DNA of 64,000 bases from Anomaloglossus baeobatrachus (lineage: Eukaryota; Chordata; Amphibia; Anura; Aromobatidae). Numbering within the stretch: the first letter of the stretch is position 1; each line of letters opens with the position of its first letter. Shown in pieces: positions 36,691 to 49,414 of the stretch. Under the pieces are notes generated by a model. It was given only the letters and a program-made list of their open reading frames with translations, did not search any database and was not told the DNA's origin. The stretch spans positions 126,575,081 to 126,639,080 of the forward strand of contig NC_134364.1 in assembly GCF_048569485.1 (NCBI RefSeq), written 5' to 3'. Position numbers and translations under genes: made by a program.

Positions 36691-39600
36691 TTTGGCTGCG
36701 CGCTGTGTGTACACATGTGGCTGCGCGCTGTGTTACACGTGTCGCTGCGCGCTGTGTTTACACGTGTGGGTGCACTTTCTCTGTGTACACGTGTGGCTGC
36801 GCGCTGTGTGTACACGTATGGCTGCGCACTGTGTGTACACGTATGGCTGCGCACTGTGTGTACACGTATGGCTGCGCGCTGTGTGTACACGTATGGCTGC
36901 GCACTGTGTGTACACGTATGGCTGCGCGCTGTGTGTACACGTATGGCTGCGCACTGTGTGTACATGTGTGGCTGCGCGCTGTGTGTACACGTGTGGCTGC
37001 GCGCTGTGTGTACACGTATGGCTGCGCGCTGTGTGTACACGTGTGGCTGCACGCTGTGTGTACACGTGTGGCTGCGCGCTGTGTGTACACGTATGGCTGC
37101 GTGCTGTGTGTACATGTATGGCTGCGCGCTGTGTGTACACGTATGGATGCACTCTCTCTGTGTACACGTATGGCTGTGCGCTGTGTGTACACGTATGGCT
37201 GCGCGTTGTGTGTACACGTATGGCTGCGCGCTGTGTGTACACTTATGGCTGCGTGCTGTGTGTACACGTATGGATGCACTCTCTCTGTGTACACGTATGG
37301 CTGCGCGCTGTGTGTACACGTATGGCTGCGCGCTGTGTGTACACGTGTGGCTGCGCGCTGTGTGTACACGTATGGCTGCGTGCTGTGTGTACACGTATGG
37401 CTGCGCGCTGTGTGTACACGTATGGATGCACTCTCTCTGTGTACACGTGTGGCTGCGCGCTGTGTGTACACGTATGGCTGCGCGCTGTGTGTACACGTGT
37501 GGCTGCGCGCTGTGTGTACACGTATGGCTGCGTGCTGTGTGTACACGTATGGCTGCGCGCTGTGTGTACACGTATGGATGCACTCTCTCTGTGTACACGT
37601 GTGGCTGCGCGCTGTGTGTATACGTATGGCTGCGCGCTGTGTGTACATGTATGGCTGCGCGCTGTGTGTACACGTATGGCTGCGCGCTGTGTGTATACGT
37701 ATGGATGCACTCTCTCTGTGTACACGTGTGGCTGCGCGCTGTGTGTACACGTATGGCTGCGTGCTGTGTGTACACGTATGGCTGCGCGCTGTGTGTACAT
37801 GTATGGCTGCGCGCTGTGTGTACACGTATGGCTGCGCGCTGTGTGTATACGTATGGATGCACTCTCTCTGTGTACACGTGTGGCTGCGCGCTGTGTGTAC
37901 ACGTATGGCTGCGTGCTGTGTGTACACGTATGGCTGCGCGCTGTGTGTACACGTATGGATGCACTCTCTCTGTGTACACGTGTGGCTGCGCGCTGTGTGT
38001 ATACGTATGGCTGCGCGCTGTGTGTATACGTATGGCTGCGCGCTGTGTGTACACGTATGGCTGCGCGCTGTGTGTACATGTATGGCTGCGCGCTGTGTGT
38101 ACACGTATGGCTGCGCGCTGTGTGTATACGTATGGATGCACTCTCTCTGTGTACACGTGTGGCTGCGCGCTGTGTGTACACGTATGGCTGCGTGCTGTGT
38201 GTACACGTATGGCTGCGCGCTGTGTGTACACGTATGGATGCACTCTCTCTGTGTACACGTGTGGCTGCGCGCTGTGTGTATACGTATGGCTGCGCGCTGT
38301 GTGTATACGTATGGCTGCGTGCTGTGTGTATACGTATGGCTGCGCGCTGTGTGTATACGTATGGCTGCGCGCTGTGTGTACACGTATGGCTGCGCGCTGT
38401 GTGTACACGTATGGCTGCGCGCTGTGTGTACACGTATGGCTGCGCGCTGTGTGTACACGTATGGCTGCGCGCTGTGTGTATACGTATGGCTGCGCGCTGT
38501 GTGTACATGTATGGCTGCGCGCTGTGTGTACACGTATGGCTGCGCGCTGTGTGTACACGTGTGGCTGCGCGCTGTGTGTATACGTATGGCTGCGCGCTGT
38601 GTGTACACGTATGGCTGCGCGCTGTGTGTACACGTGTGGCTGCGCGCTGTGTGTACATGTATGGCTGCGCGCTGTGTGTACACATGTGGCTGCGCGCTGT
38701 GTGTACATGTATGGCTGCGCGCTGTGTGTACATGTATGGCTGCGCGCTGTGTGTATATGTATGGCTGCGCGCTGTGTGTACACATGTGGCTGCGCGCTGT
38801 GTGTACATGTATGGCTGCGCGCTGTGTGTACATGTATGGCTGCGCGCTGTGTGTATACGTGTGGCTGCGCGCTGTGTGTACATGTGTGGCTGCGCGCTGT
38901 GTGTACATGTATGGCTGCGCGCTGTGTGTACACGTGTGGCTGCGCGCTGTGTGTATACGTATGGCTGCGCGCTGTGTGTATACGTATGGCTGCGCGCTGT
39001 GTGTACACGTATGGCTGCGCGCTGTGTGTACATGTATGGCTGCGCGCTGTGTGTACACGTATGGCTGCGCGCTGTGTGTATACGTATGGATGCACTCTCT
39101 CTGTGTACACGTGTGGCTGCGCGCTGTGTGTACACGTATGGCTGCGTGCTGTGTGTACACGTATGGCTGCGCGCTGTGTGTACACGTATGGATGCACTCT
39201 CTCTGTGTACACGTGTGGCTGCGCGCTGTGTGTATACGTATGGCTGCGCGCTGTGTGTATACGTATGGCTGCGTGCTGTGTGTATACGTATGGCTGCGCG
39301 CTGTGTGTATACGTATGGCTGCGCGCTGTGTGTACACGTATGGCTGCGCGCTGTGTGTACACGTATGGCTGCGCGCTGTGTGTACACGTATGGCTGCGCG
39401 CTGTGTGTACACGTATGGCTGCGCGCTGTGTGTATACGTATGGCTGCGCGCTGTGTGTACATGTATGGCTGCGCGCTGTGTGTACACGTATGGCTGCGCG
39501 CTGTGTGTACACGTGTGGCTGCGCGCTGTGTGTATACGTATGGCTGCGCGCTGTGTGTACACGTATGGCTGCGCGCTGTGTGTACACGTGTGGCTGCGCG

Positions 39601-40268
39601 CTGTGTGTACATGTATGGCTGCGCGCTGTGTGTACACATGTGGCTGCGCGCTGTGTGTACATGTATGGCTGCGCGCTGTGTGTACATGTATGGCTGCGCG
39701 CTGTGTGTATATGTATGGCTGCGCGCTGTGTGTACACATGTGGCTGCGCGCTGTGTGTACATGTATGGCTGCGCGCTGTGTGTACATGTATGGCTGCGCG
39801 CTGTGTGTATACGTATGGCTGCGCGCTGTGTGTATACGTATGGCTGCGCGCTGTGTGTATACGTATGGCTGCGCGCTGTGTGTACATGTATGGCTGCGCG
39901 CTGTGTGTATACGTATGGCTGCGCGCTGTGTGTATACGTATGGCTGCGCGCTGTGTGTACACGTATGGCTGCGCGCTGTGTGTACATGTATGGCTGCGCG
40001 CTGTGTGTACACGTATGGCTGCGCGCTGTGTGTACATGTATGGCTGCGCGCTGTGTGTGTACATGTATGGCTGCGCGCTGTGTGTATACGTATGGCTGCG
40101 TGCTGTGTGTACATGTATGGCTGCGTGCTGTGTGTACATGTATGGCTGCGCGCTGTGTGTACATGTATGGCTGCGCGCTGTGTGTATACGTATGGCTGCG
40201 TGCTGTGTGTACATGTATGGCTGCGTGCTGTGTGTACATGTATGGCTGCGCGCTGTGTGTACACGTAG
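36691..40268. repeat. 25-bp section of the large minisatellite, Z-DNA prone
   Basis: About 140 copies of a 25-bp unit: TGCGCGCTGTGTGTACACGT followed by ATGGC. Most of each unit alternates purine and pyrimidine (TGCGCGC, then TGTGTGTACACGTATG) and contains the palindrome GTGTACAC. Blocks with an ATGCACTCTCTCTGTG variant mark higher-order units. A segment starting near 38131 recurs from about 39085 (954-bp step). Because the unit has no stop in any frame and 25 is not a multiple of three, all six frames stay open for about 1,200 codons; these are not genes. Confidence 0.96.
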
Positions 40269-41254
40269 CTGTCTTGTGTAATGTACAGTGGCTTAGCTGT
40301 GTTGTACACGTGACGTGGGCTCCAGGACACGGATGTGACACACTTCCAGGCCCACGCGTCACGCTGCTCCCGGGAAGGCGGTGATCAGACGTCAGACGTG
40401 TTCTCCTCTTAATGGTAACGGGAAGAAATGAAGTTTCCCCGGGATTCCCTGTCCTGCGTGTGGATTGTGCAATGTCCTCTGCCAGGAGCTGCATGCTCCG
40501 AGCTATGGAGTGTCAGCTCCTACACACACTTCTGCCATCCGGTATTGTGGTGGTTGATACCAGAGAACAGTAGTGAGGAGGGGTAACAGCTGGTGTCCGG
40601 CAGATCTGGCATCGTTCACATCTGGCTGTATATTTGCGGTTCCTCTCGCGTCTTCTCCGCTCGCTCTTCAGTGGCACCAGGATCACGCCACGCTGGAGCC
40701 GGAGCCCTCCACAGTCAGGCGGGGCCTGCACAATGATGGCCGCACTCTGCTCTCCTCGGGCGGTCACCCAGCTTTCCTGCCCCCTGAAGGGCAGATACTC
40801 CCAGCTATTCCCAGGTAGACACCTGTCAGTAATGGTGCGGTCTGCGCCGGGCGCTTTAGCGGAGCGGAGTATGGCGACCAATAGGGTCACAGCTTTCATA
40901 TTCCTTGCTGCACAGGAAAAGAGAACTGGAATTTGATTGGTTGCTATGGCCAAGAAGAGAAGCTGCCCATAGTAACCAATAACTTCTGTGCTGTCATTGT
41001 CTAAGGCTACCGAGTAATGAGCGCTGCCCTGTGATTGGTTACTATGGTGACGCCGTAGTCCCCCCATTATCTGCGAGACGTCAGCGCGTGTCCTCCCGGC
41101 AGGAGAGCGACACGGAGGCGAAAAATGAGGACACGATGGCGCACACCTGCCGCTCCATGACTGACACCTGGGCCTGCCCCAAATATGCGTCACATGGGAT
41201 GTGCCTGCCCCGGGACACAGTTACCTGCGGAGCAGGGTCACAACACTGCGCACC
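40269..41254. other. GC-rich unique sequence between arrays; no gene recognised
   Basis: CpG-rich sequence with a 226-codon - strand frame (41193-40513) that shows no domain I recognise; it reads through GC-rich sequence and I do not call it a gene. At 40951-40981 a hairpin has arms ATTGGTTGCTATGG and CCCATAGTAACCAAT. A related GATTGGTTACTATGGTGAC follows at 41033. These resemble RFX/CCAAT motifs but also a common frog dispersed repeat. Confidence 0.45.
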
Positions 41255-43290
41255 GGGGAGGGTATCTAAGCCTGTCCTGTGCGATACACCCTGCTGTATC
41301 TAACCCTATCCTGTGTGATACACCCTGCTGTATCTAAGCCTGTCCTGTGTGATACACCCTGCTGTATCTAACCCTATCCTGTGTGATACACCCTGCTGTA
41401 TCTAATCATGTCCTGTGTGATACACCCTGCTGTATCTAAGCCTGTCCTGTGTGATACACCCTGCTGTATCTAACCCTATCCTGTGTGATACACCCTGCTG
41501 TATCTAAGCCTGTCCTGTGTGATACTGTCTGCTGTATCTAACCCTATCCTGTGTGATACACCCTGCTGTATCTAAGCCTGTCCTGTGTGATACACCCTGC
41601 TTTATCTAATCCTATCCTGTGATACACTGCTGTATCTAACCCTATCCTGTGTGATACACCCTGCTGTATCTAAGCCTGTCCTGTGTGATACACCCTGCTG
41701 TATCTAACCCTATCCTGTGTGATACTGTCTGCTGTATCTAATCATGTCCTGTGTGATACACACAGCTGTATCTAAGCCTGTCCTGTGTGATACACCCTGC
41801 TGTATCTAACCCTATCCTGTGTGATACACCCTGCTGTATCTAAGCCTGTCCTGTGTGATACACCCTGCTGTATCTAACCCTATCCTGTGTGATACTGTCT
41901 GCTGTATCTAATCATGTCCTGTGTGATACACACAGCTGTATCTAAGCCTGTCCTGTGTGATACACCCTGCTGTATCTAACCCTATCCTGTGTGATACACC
42001 CTGCTGTATCTAAGCCTGTCCTGTGTGATACACCCTGCTTTATCTAATCCTATCCTGTGATACACTGCTGTATCTAACCCTATCCTGTGTGATACACCCT
42101 GCTGTATCTAAGCCTGTCCTGTGTGATACACCCTGCTGTATCTAACCCTATCCTGTGTGATACTGTCTGCTGTATCTAATCATGTCCTGTGTGATACACC
42201 CTGCTGTATCTAAGCCTGTCCTGTGTGATACACCCTGCTGTATCTAACCCTATCCTGTGTGATACACCCTGCTGTATCTAAGCCTGTCCTCTGTGATACA
42301 CCCTGCTGTATCTAACCCTATCCTGTGTGATACTGTCTGCTGTATCTAATCATGTCCTGTGTGATACACACAGCTGTATCTAAGCCTGTCCTGTGTGATA
42401 CACCCTGCTGTATCTAACCCTATCCTGTGTGATACACCCTGCTGTATCTAAGCCTGTCCTGTGTGATACACCCTGCTTTATCTAATCCTATCCTGTGATA
42501 CACTGCTGTATCTAACCCTATCCTGTGTGATACACCCTGCTGTATCTAAGCCTGTCCTGTGTGATACACCCTGCTGTATCTAACCCTATCCTGTGTGATA
42601 CACCCTGCTGTATCTAAGCCTGTCCTGTGTGATACACCCTGCTGTATCTAACCCTATCCTGTGTGATACTGTCTGCTGTATCTAATCATGTCCTGTGTGA
42701 TACACACAGCTGTATCTAAGCCTGTCCTGTGTGATACACCCTGCTGTATCTAACCCTATCCTGTGTGATACACCCTGCTGTATCTAAGCCTGTCCTGTGT
42801 GATACACCCTGCTGTATCTAACCCTATCCTGTGTGATACTGTCTGCTGTATCTAATCATGTCCTGTGTGATACACACAGCTGTATCTAAGCCTGTCCTGT
42901 GTGATACACCCTGCTGTATCTAACCCTATCCTGTGTGATACACCCTGCTGTATCTAAGCCTGTCCTGTGTGATACACCCTGCTTTATCTAATCCTATCCT
43001 GTGATACACTGCTGTATCTAACCCTATCCTGTATGATACACCCTGCTGTATCTAAGCCTGTCCTGTGTGATACACCCTGCTGTATCTAACCCTATCCTGT
43101 GTGATACACCCTGCTGTATCTAATCATGTCCTGTGTGATACACACAGCTGTATCTAAGCCTGTCCTGTGTGATACACCCTGCTGTATCTAAGCCTGTCCT
43201 GTGTGATACACCCTGCTTTATCTAATCCTATCCTGTGATACACTGCTGTATCTAACCCTATCCTGTGTGATACACCCTGCTGTATCTAAA
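41255..43290. repeat. 34-bp minisatellite, left segment
   Basis: About 60 copies of TGTATCTAAGCCTGTCCTGT followed by GTGATACACCCTGC, alternating with AACCCTATCCTG and AATCATGTCCTG versions. A marker unit (CTTTATCTAATCCTATCC) recurs at 41601, 42039, 42477, 42983 and 43217. Two successive steps are exactly 438 bp, indicating a higher-order repeat. Confidence 0.96.
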
Positions 43291-43635
43291 AAAAAACAAG
43301 GAGAAAATTGTAGAAAAAATACCCTGACTATAAATAAATAAATTGCAAGTGCTTAATAACAGGGTACTTAGTATATACATTTTTGCAAAAAGGTAAGAAG
43401 CCGTCCCACCTCGTCACGGTGTACCCATCTGAGACAGTCCCTAACCAACTAAAGTTAAAAACATTATCAATACCTGACTAGTGTCATGTCAAAACTTCAA
43501 TATGGATGGTGGCAAGTGGTCAGCTGGGTCCCAGATAAAATACACAGCAAAAAGTGAGACGCAGGTAATTGTTCATGCTTGTAATGTTGCATGTTTATTG
43601 AACATTTTGTTACAGCTCAGTTTGTTGGTGTTACC
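43291..43635. mobile_element. 345-bp insertion inside the 34-bp array, unclassified
   Basis: Non-array sequence starting with an A-run (AAAAAAAACAAGG) and ending near GTTGGTGTTA. The 14-bp CCCTGCTGTATCTA stands on both sides, whereas an uninterrupted array would continue directly into AGCC, so it is probably a target duplication. That length suits insertion by target-primed reverse transcription (LINE- or SINE-like). No coding capacity; family unknown. Confidence 0.55.
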
Positions 43636-44615
43636 CTGCTGTATCTAAGCCTGTCCTGTGTGATACACACTGCTGTATCTAAGCCTGTCCTGTGTGATAC
43701 ACACTGCTGTATCTAAGCCTGTCCTGTGTGATACACACTTCTGTATCTAAGCCTGTCCTGTGTGATACTGTCTGCTGTATCTAAGCCTGTCCTGTGTGAT
43801 ACACCCTGCTGTATCTAAGCATGTCCTGTGTGATACACACTGCTGTGTCTAATCCTATCCTGTGATACACTGCTGTTTCTAAGCCTGTCCTGTGTGATAC
43901 TGTCTGCTGTATCTAAGCCTGTCCTGTGTGATACTGTCTGCTGTATCTAAGCCTGTCCTGTGTGATACACCCTGCTGTATCTAAGCCTGTCCTGTTTGAT
44001 ACACACTGCTGTATCTAAGCATGTCCTGTGTGATACAGCCTGTTGTGTCTAATCATGTCCTGTGTGATACACCCTGCTGTATCTAAGCATGTCCTGTGTG
44101 ATACTCTCTGCTGTATCTAAGCCTGTCCTGTGTGATACTCTCTGCTGTATCTAAGCCTGTCCTGTGTGATACTCTCTGCTGTATCTAAGCCTGTCCTGTG
44201 TGATACTGTCTGATGTATCTAAGCCTGTCCTGTGTGATACCCACTGCTGTATCTAGTCCTGTCCTGTGTGATACACCCTGTTGTGTCTAAGCCTGTCCTG
44301 TGTGATACACTGCTGTATCTAAGCCTGTCCTGTGTGATACACTGCTGTATCTAAGTCTTTCCTGTGTGATACTGTCTGATGTATCTAAGCCTGTCCTGTG
44401 TGATACACACAGCTGTATCTAAGTCTTTCCTGTGTGATACTGTCTGATGTATCTAAGCCTGTCCTGTGTGATACACACAGCTGTATCTAAGCCTGTCCTG
44501 TGTGATACTGTCTGCTGCATCTAAGCCTGTCCTGTGTGATACACCCTGCTGTATCTAAGCCTGTCCTGTGTGATACACTGCTGTATCTAAGCCTGTCCTG
44601 TCCGATGTATCTAAC
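43636..44615. repeat. 34-bp minisatellite, right segment
   Basis: Continuation of the same unit after the insertion, more variable in length (28-34 bp) and dominated by AAGCCTGTCCTG versions. It lacks the 438-bp higher-order structure of the left segment. Confidence 0.94.
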
Positions 44616-44799
44616 CGGAGGTGGGGCTGGTGTATCCTCATGTAGAGAGGATTTCTTCTTTTCCGCAGTCCGGGGTCTGAGATAATTAACCCCTCAGGAG
44701 CCAGTCGCACAGTTTGTAGCAGATATTTCTATGGGCGTATTCTGGTTTACATTACTTTTTTTAAAGGGAAACTCCACCCGATTGTGGGGAGATTCCAGG

Positions 44800-45255
44800 C
44801 GCTGTCCCGATCTGTGGTGTCCCGATCTGTGGCGTCCCGATCTGTGGCGTCCCGATCTGTGGCGTCCCGATCTGTGGCGTCCCGATCTGTCCCGATCTGT
44901 GTCCCGATCTGTGTGCCGATCTGTGTCCCGATCTGTGGTGTCCCGATCTGTGTCCCGATCTGTCCTGATCTGTGTCCCGATCTGTCCTGATCTGTGTCCC
45001 GATCTGTGGTGTCCCGATCTGTGGCGTCCCGATCTGTGGCGTCCCGATCTGTGGTGTCCCGATCTGTGGTGTCCCGATCTGTGGTGTCCCGATCTGTGGT
45101 GTCCCGATCTGTGGTGTCCCGATCTGTGGTGTCCTGATCTGTGTCCCGATCTGTGGTGTCCCGATCTGTGGTGTCCCGATCTGTGGTGTCCCGATCTGTG
45201 GTGTCCCGATCTGTCCTGATCTGTGGTGTCCCGATCTGTGGTGTCCCGATCTGCT
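44800..45255. repeat. 15-bp minisatellite
   Basis: About 30 copies of CCCGATCTGTGGTGT or CCCGATCTGTGGCGT with 10-12 bp shortened units (CCCGATCTGT, CTGATCTGTGT). Frames reading GVPICGVPIC or DRDTTDRDTT are artefacts. Confidence 0.95.
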
Positions 45256-45281
45256 GGAAACAGTCATCAGCTGTGAGGTAA

Positions 45282-45422
45282 CGTGAAGCCCATGGGCCCC
45301 GATGCGAAGGCTCCAATGGGGCCCCCAATTATTGCCAGTCTTCAATAGCATTGTTCTTTTCATATACTCCAGTGCCTGGGTGCGATTGCAACCCCTGTAC
45401 CTATTGTAGTGCGCCCCTGGTC
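45282..45422. repeat. Probable dispersed repeat fragment
   Basis: A stretch including GGGGCCCCCAATTATTGCCA and ending GTAGTGCGCCCCTGG resembles, by recall, a short interspersed repeat common in frog genomes. I could not define its ends. Confidence 0.35.
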
Positions 45423-45554
45423 AGCAGGCAGGGCGCAGACACTGCCCTAACACGGGAGATGTTCAGGTACCCTGTGTGATGCACCATCCTATGAAGCAAG
45501 CACTGTGCAGGCGCTGAACAAGCAGGAAATGCTGGCAGAGGATTTCAGCTGTTT

Positions 45555-47812
45555 TCCTGGTATACGGAGGGTCGTGTGGGGGTGTTCCCGGTATACGGCT
45601 GGTCTTGTGGGGGTGTTCCCGGTATACGGAGGGTCTTGTGGGGTGTTCCCGGTATACGGCTGGTCTTGTGGGGTGTTCCCGGTATACAGAGGTTTTTGTG
45701 GGGTGTTCCCGGTATACAGAGGTTTTTGTGGGGTGTTCCCAGTATACAGAGGTTTTTGTGGGGTGTTTCTGATATACGACGGCTCTTGTGGGGGGTTCCC
45801 TGTATACAGAGGTTTTTGTGGGGTGTTCCCGGTATACGGAGGTTTTTGTGGGGTGTTCTCGGTATACGGAGGGTCGTGTGGGGGTGTTCCTGGTGTACGG
45901 CTGGTCTTGTGGGGTGTTCCCGGTATACAGAGGTTTTTCTGGGGTGTTCCCGGTATACAGAGGTTTTTGTGGGGTGTTCCCGGTATACGGAGGGACTTGT
46001 GGGGTATTCCCAGTATACGGCTGGTCTTGTGGGGGGGTTCCCGGTATACGGCTGGTCTTGTGGGGTGTTCCCGGTATACAGAGGTTTTTGTGGGGTGTTC
46101 CCGGTATACAGAGGTTTTTGTGGGGTGTTTCTGATATATGATGGCTCTTGTGGGGTGTTCCCAGTATACGGAGGGCCTTGTGGGGTGTTCCCAGTATACG
46201 GCGAGCCTTGTCGGGGGTTCCCAGTATACGGAGGGCCTTGTGGTGTGTTCCCAGTATACGATGGCTCTTGTGGGGTGTTCCTGGTATACAGAGGTTTTTG
46301 TGGGGTGTTTCTGATATATGATGGCTCTTGTGGGGTGTTCCCGGTATACGGCGAGCCTTGTGGGGTGTTCCCAGTATACGGCGAGCCTTGTGGGGTGTTC
46401 CCAGTATACGGCGAGCCTTGTGGGGTGTTCCCAGTATACGGCTGGTCTTGAGGGGTGTTCCCAGTATACGGCTGGTCTTGAGGGGTGTTCCCAGTATACG
46501 GCTGCTCTTGTGGGGTGTTCCCGGTACACGGCGAGCCTTGTGGGGTGTTCCCAGTATACGGCGAGCCTTGTGGGGTGTTCCCAGTATACGGCGAGCCTTG
46601 TGGGGTGTTCCCAGTATACGGCGAGCCTTGTGGGGTGTTCCCAGTATACGGCGAGCCTTGTGGGGTGTTCCCAGTATACGGCGAGCCTTGTGGGGTGTTC
46701 CCAGTATACGGCTGGTCTTGTGGGGTGTTCCCAGTATACGGCTGGTCTTGAGGGGTGTTCCCAGTATACGGCTGGTCTTGAGGGGTGTTCCCAGTATACG
46801 GCTGGTCTTGAGGGGTGTTCCCAGTATACGGCTGGTCTTGAGGGGTGTTCCCAGTATACGGCTGGTCTTGAGGGGTGTTCCCAGTATACGGCTGGTCTTG
46901 AGGGGTGTTCCCAGTATACGGAGGGCCTTGTGGTGTGTTCCCAGTATACGATGGCTCTTGTGGGGTGTTCCCGGTATACAGAGGTTTTTGTGGGGTGTTT
47001 CTGATATATGATGGTTCTTGTGGGGTGTTCCCGGTATACGGCGAGCCTTGTGGGGTGTTCCCAGTATACGGCGAGCCTTGTGGGGTGTTCCCGGTATACG
47101 GAGGGCCTTGTGGGGTGTTCCCAGTATACGGAGGGCCTTGTGGTGTGTTCCCAGTATACGATGGCTCTTGTGGGGTGTTCCCGGTATACAGAGGTTTTTG
47201 TGGGGTGTTCCCGGTATACGGAGGGACTTGTGGGGTATTCCCAGTATATGGCTGGTCTTGTGGGGTGTTCCCGGTATACGGCGAGCCTTGTGGGGTGTTC
47301 CCAGTATACGGAGGGCCTTGTGGTGTGTTCCCAGTATACGATGGCTCTTGTGGGGTGTTCCCGGTATACAGAGGTTTTTGTGGGGTGTTCCCGGTATACG
47401 GAGGGACTTGTGGGGTATTCCCAGTATATGGCTGGTCTTGTGGGGGGGTTCCCGGTATACAGAGGTTTTTGTGGGGTGTTTCTGATATATGATGGTTCTT
47501 GTGCGGTGTTCCCAGTATACGGAGGGCCTTGTGGGGTGTTCCCAGTATACGGCTGGTCTTGTGGGGTGTTCCCAGTATACGGCTGGTCTTGTGGGGTGTT
47601 CCCAGTATACGGCTGGTCTTGTGGGGTGTTCCCAGTATACGGCTGGTCTTGTGGGGTGTTCCCGGTATACGGCTGGCCTTGTGGGGTGTTCCCAGTATAC
47701 GGCTGGCCTTGTGGGGTGTTCCCAGTATACGGCTGGCCTTGTGGGGTGTTCCCAGTATTCGGCTGGTCTTGTGGGGTGTTCCCGGTATACGGCGAGCCTT
47801 CGGGTGCTGCCA
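45555..47812. repeat. 30-bp minisatellite
   Basis: About 75 copies of GGTGTTCCCAGTATACGGCT followed by GGTCTTGTGG. Unit variants (CAGAGGTTTTTG, GCGAGCCTTG, GAGGGCCTTG, GATGGCTCTTG) recur in ordered runs, so blocks have been copied together. 30 bp is a multiple of three, so several frames are open (774 codons on - strand), but no gene is implied. Confidence 0.96.
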
Positions 47813-48430
47813 GTTAGGGCTAATCAATGCAGATCCCGATGGTCGTGTTCCTGGAGTCTCTGTACACACGATGCCTTTGGCATCTCCATATCAGAACTCA
47901 GAGGCGGCCATGACAGGATCCTCCGGGGACGGCCTCTCACTACGCTGTATTTACACACTCCTGGCGTTCGCCTATAAATCAGTCTATGAAGGGTTAAGTG
48001 GTGCCTGCGCTGCTCACGGGAGTCTCTGCAGTGTCTGGCGGCCCCCGCTCCAGGATAACTGGAAGCAGACCTCCATTCTTCTGTTGGGGTTTGGCCGCAG
48101 GTTCGCTGCCGTCCCAGTAACCTAATTCCACCATTCTGTAAGAACATGTTTACTTCATTAGCGCCAGGCTCCCCGCGCCCCTCCAAAAATAACAGAGCGC
48201 AGCCCATGGAGTCCCTGCGATAATACATGGGAGACACCACAGCGAACAAATGGGTACACGCTGCACACACTGGAGGGCCGCCGTCCTCGCCAGACGCCAA
48301 TCCGACCGGCACATCCCACCCCCGATAATGCGGCGCACCAAACCGAGGAATGAGGAGGGTGGACTCATGTCTGCAGGACGCGGTGGGGAAGGGGGAGCTC
48401 GACAAGACAAAGCTCCGAATAATAAATCCC
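47813..48430. other. Unique sequence between arrays; nothing recognised
   Basis: Balanced-composition sequence without a recognisable exon or repeat. The open frames here mostly run in from the neighbouring arrays. Confidence 0.4.
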
Positions 48431-48435
48431 CCTAA

Positions 48436-48942
48436 CACTGTATCACACCGGACGGCTGGCGCATCACACCGGACGGCTGGCGCATCACACCGGACGGCTG
48501 GCGCATCACACCGGACGGCTGGCGCATCACACCGGACGGCTGGCGTATCACACCGGACGGCTCGCGTATCACACCAGGTGGCTCGCGTATCACACCGGCC
48601 GGACGGCTCGCGTATCACACCGGACGGCTGGCGTATCACACCGGACGGACGGCTCACGTATCACACCGGACGGCTGGCGTATCACACCGGACGGCTGGCG
48701 TATCACACCGGACGGCTGGCGCATCACACCGGACGGCTGGCGCATCACACCGGACGGCTGGCGCATCACACCGGACGGCTGGCGCATCACACCGGACGGC
48801 TGGCGCATCACACCGGACGGCTGGCGCATCACACCGGACGGCTGGCGCATCACACCGGACGGCTGGCGCATCACACCGGCCGGACGGCTCGCGTATCACA
48901 CCGGACGGCTCGCGTATCACACCGGACGGCTCGCGTATCACA
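48436..48942. repeat. 21-bp minisatellite
   Basis: About 24 copies of CGGACGGCTGGCGCATCACA plus C, with GTATCAC and GCTCGCG variants clustered at both ends and the GCGCATC type in the middle. Highly CpG-rich (several CpGs per unit), so it could be strongly methylated. Confidence 0.95.
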
Positions 48943-49214
48943 TTATTGGTGTACATTAGATACGTTGGTCGGATACAGGAAGATGTCATAGGATTTCCCT
49001 GTGTTGTCCCACTTCCCATGGCTTGGGTGTGAGTTTGGGGCGTGGATGTCTCAGAGTGGGAAACTGCTCATAGGAAATATTTCCTGGGAAGTCCGGACGG
49101 TGCCATTACCGGAGAAAGTGATTAACCCCTGATGTGACTGACGAAATGGCCACGCGGTGTATCCAATATTTCTGGATTCTGATTCCCTACCATATAGCCC
49201 TATGTAGTAGCCAA

Positions 49215-49414
49215 ATGTAGCACTATGAGACCCAGATAATAGTACCATATACTACCCATAACATAGGTCAATACACTATCCATAGGATAGTACCAAATTA
49301 AAACCAAATAATAGTGCCATACTGTTCCTAAATAATAGTGCCATACTGTTCCTAAATAATAGTGCCATACAGTTCCCAAGTAATAGGTTCTTACAGTCGC
49401 TATATAGTAGTGCC
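49215..49414. repeat. 25-bp AT-rich repeat, left part
   Basis: Degenerate tandem copies around AATAATAGTGCCATACTGTT. The run resumes after the LTR at 50126-50235, showing that the LTR landed inside this small array. Confidence 0.8.

Noticed and set aside
36609-40494. Six overlapping open frames of about 1,080-1,240 codons
   Set aside because: All arise from a stop-free 25-bp repeat read in rotating phase. No domain and no non-repeat codons.
40513-41193. 226-codon - strand frame in GC-rich sequence
   Set aside because: No recognisable domain and no splice or homology support; GC-rich sequence often lacks stops by chance.
45545-47869. 774-codon proline- and tyrosine-rich frame (PQDQPYTGNT repeats)
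   Set aside because: 30-bp array, open because the unit length is a multiple of three; collagen- or mucin-like appearance is accidental.
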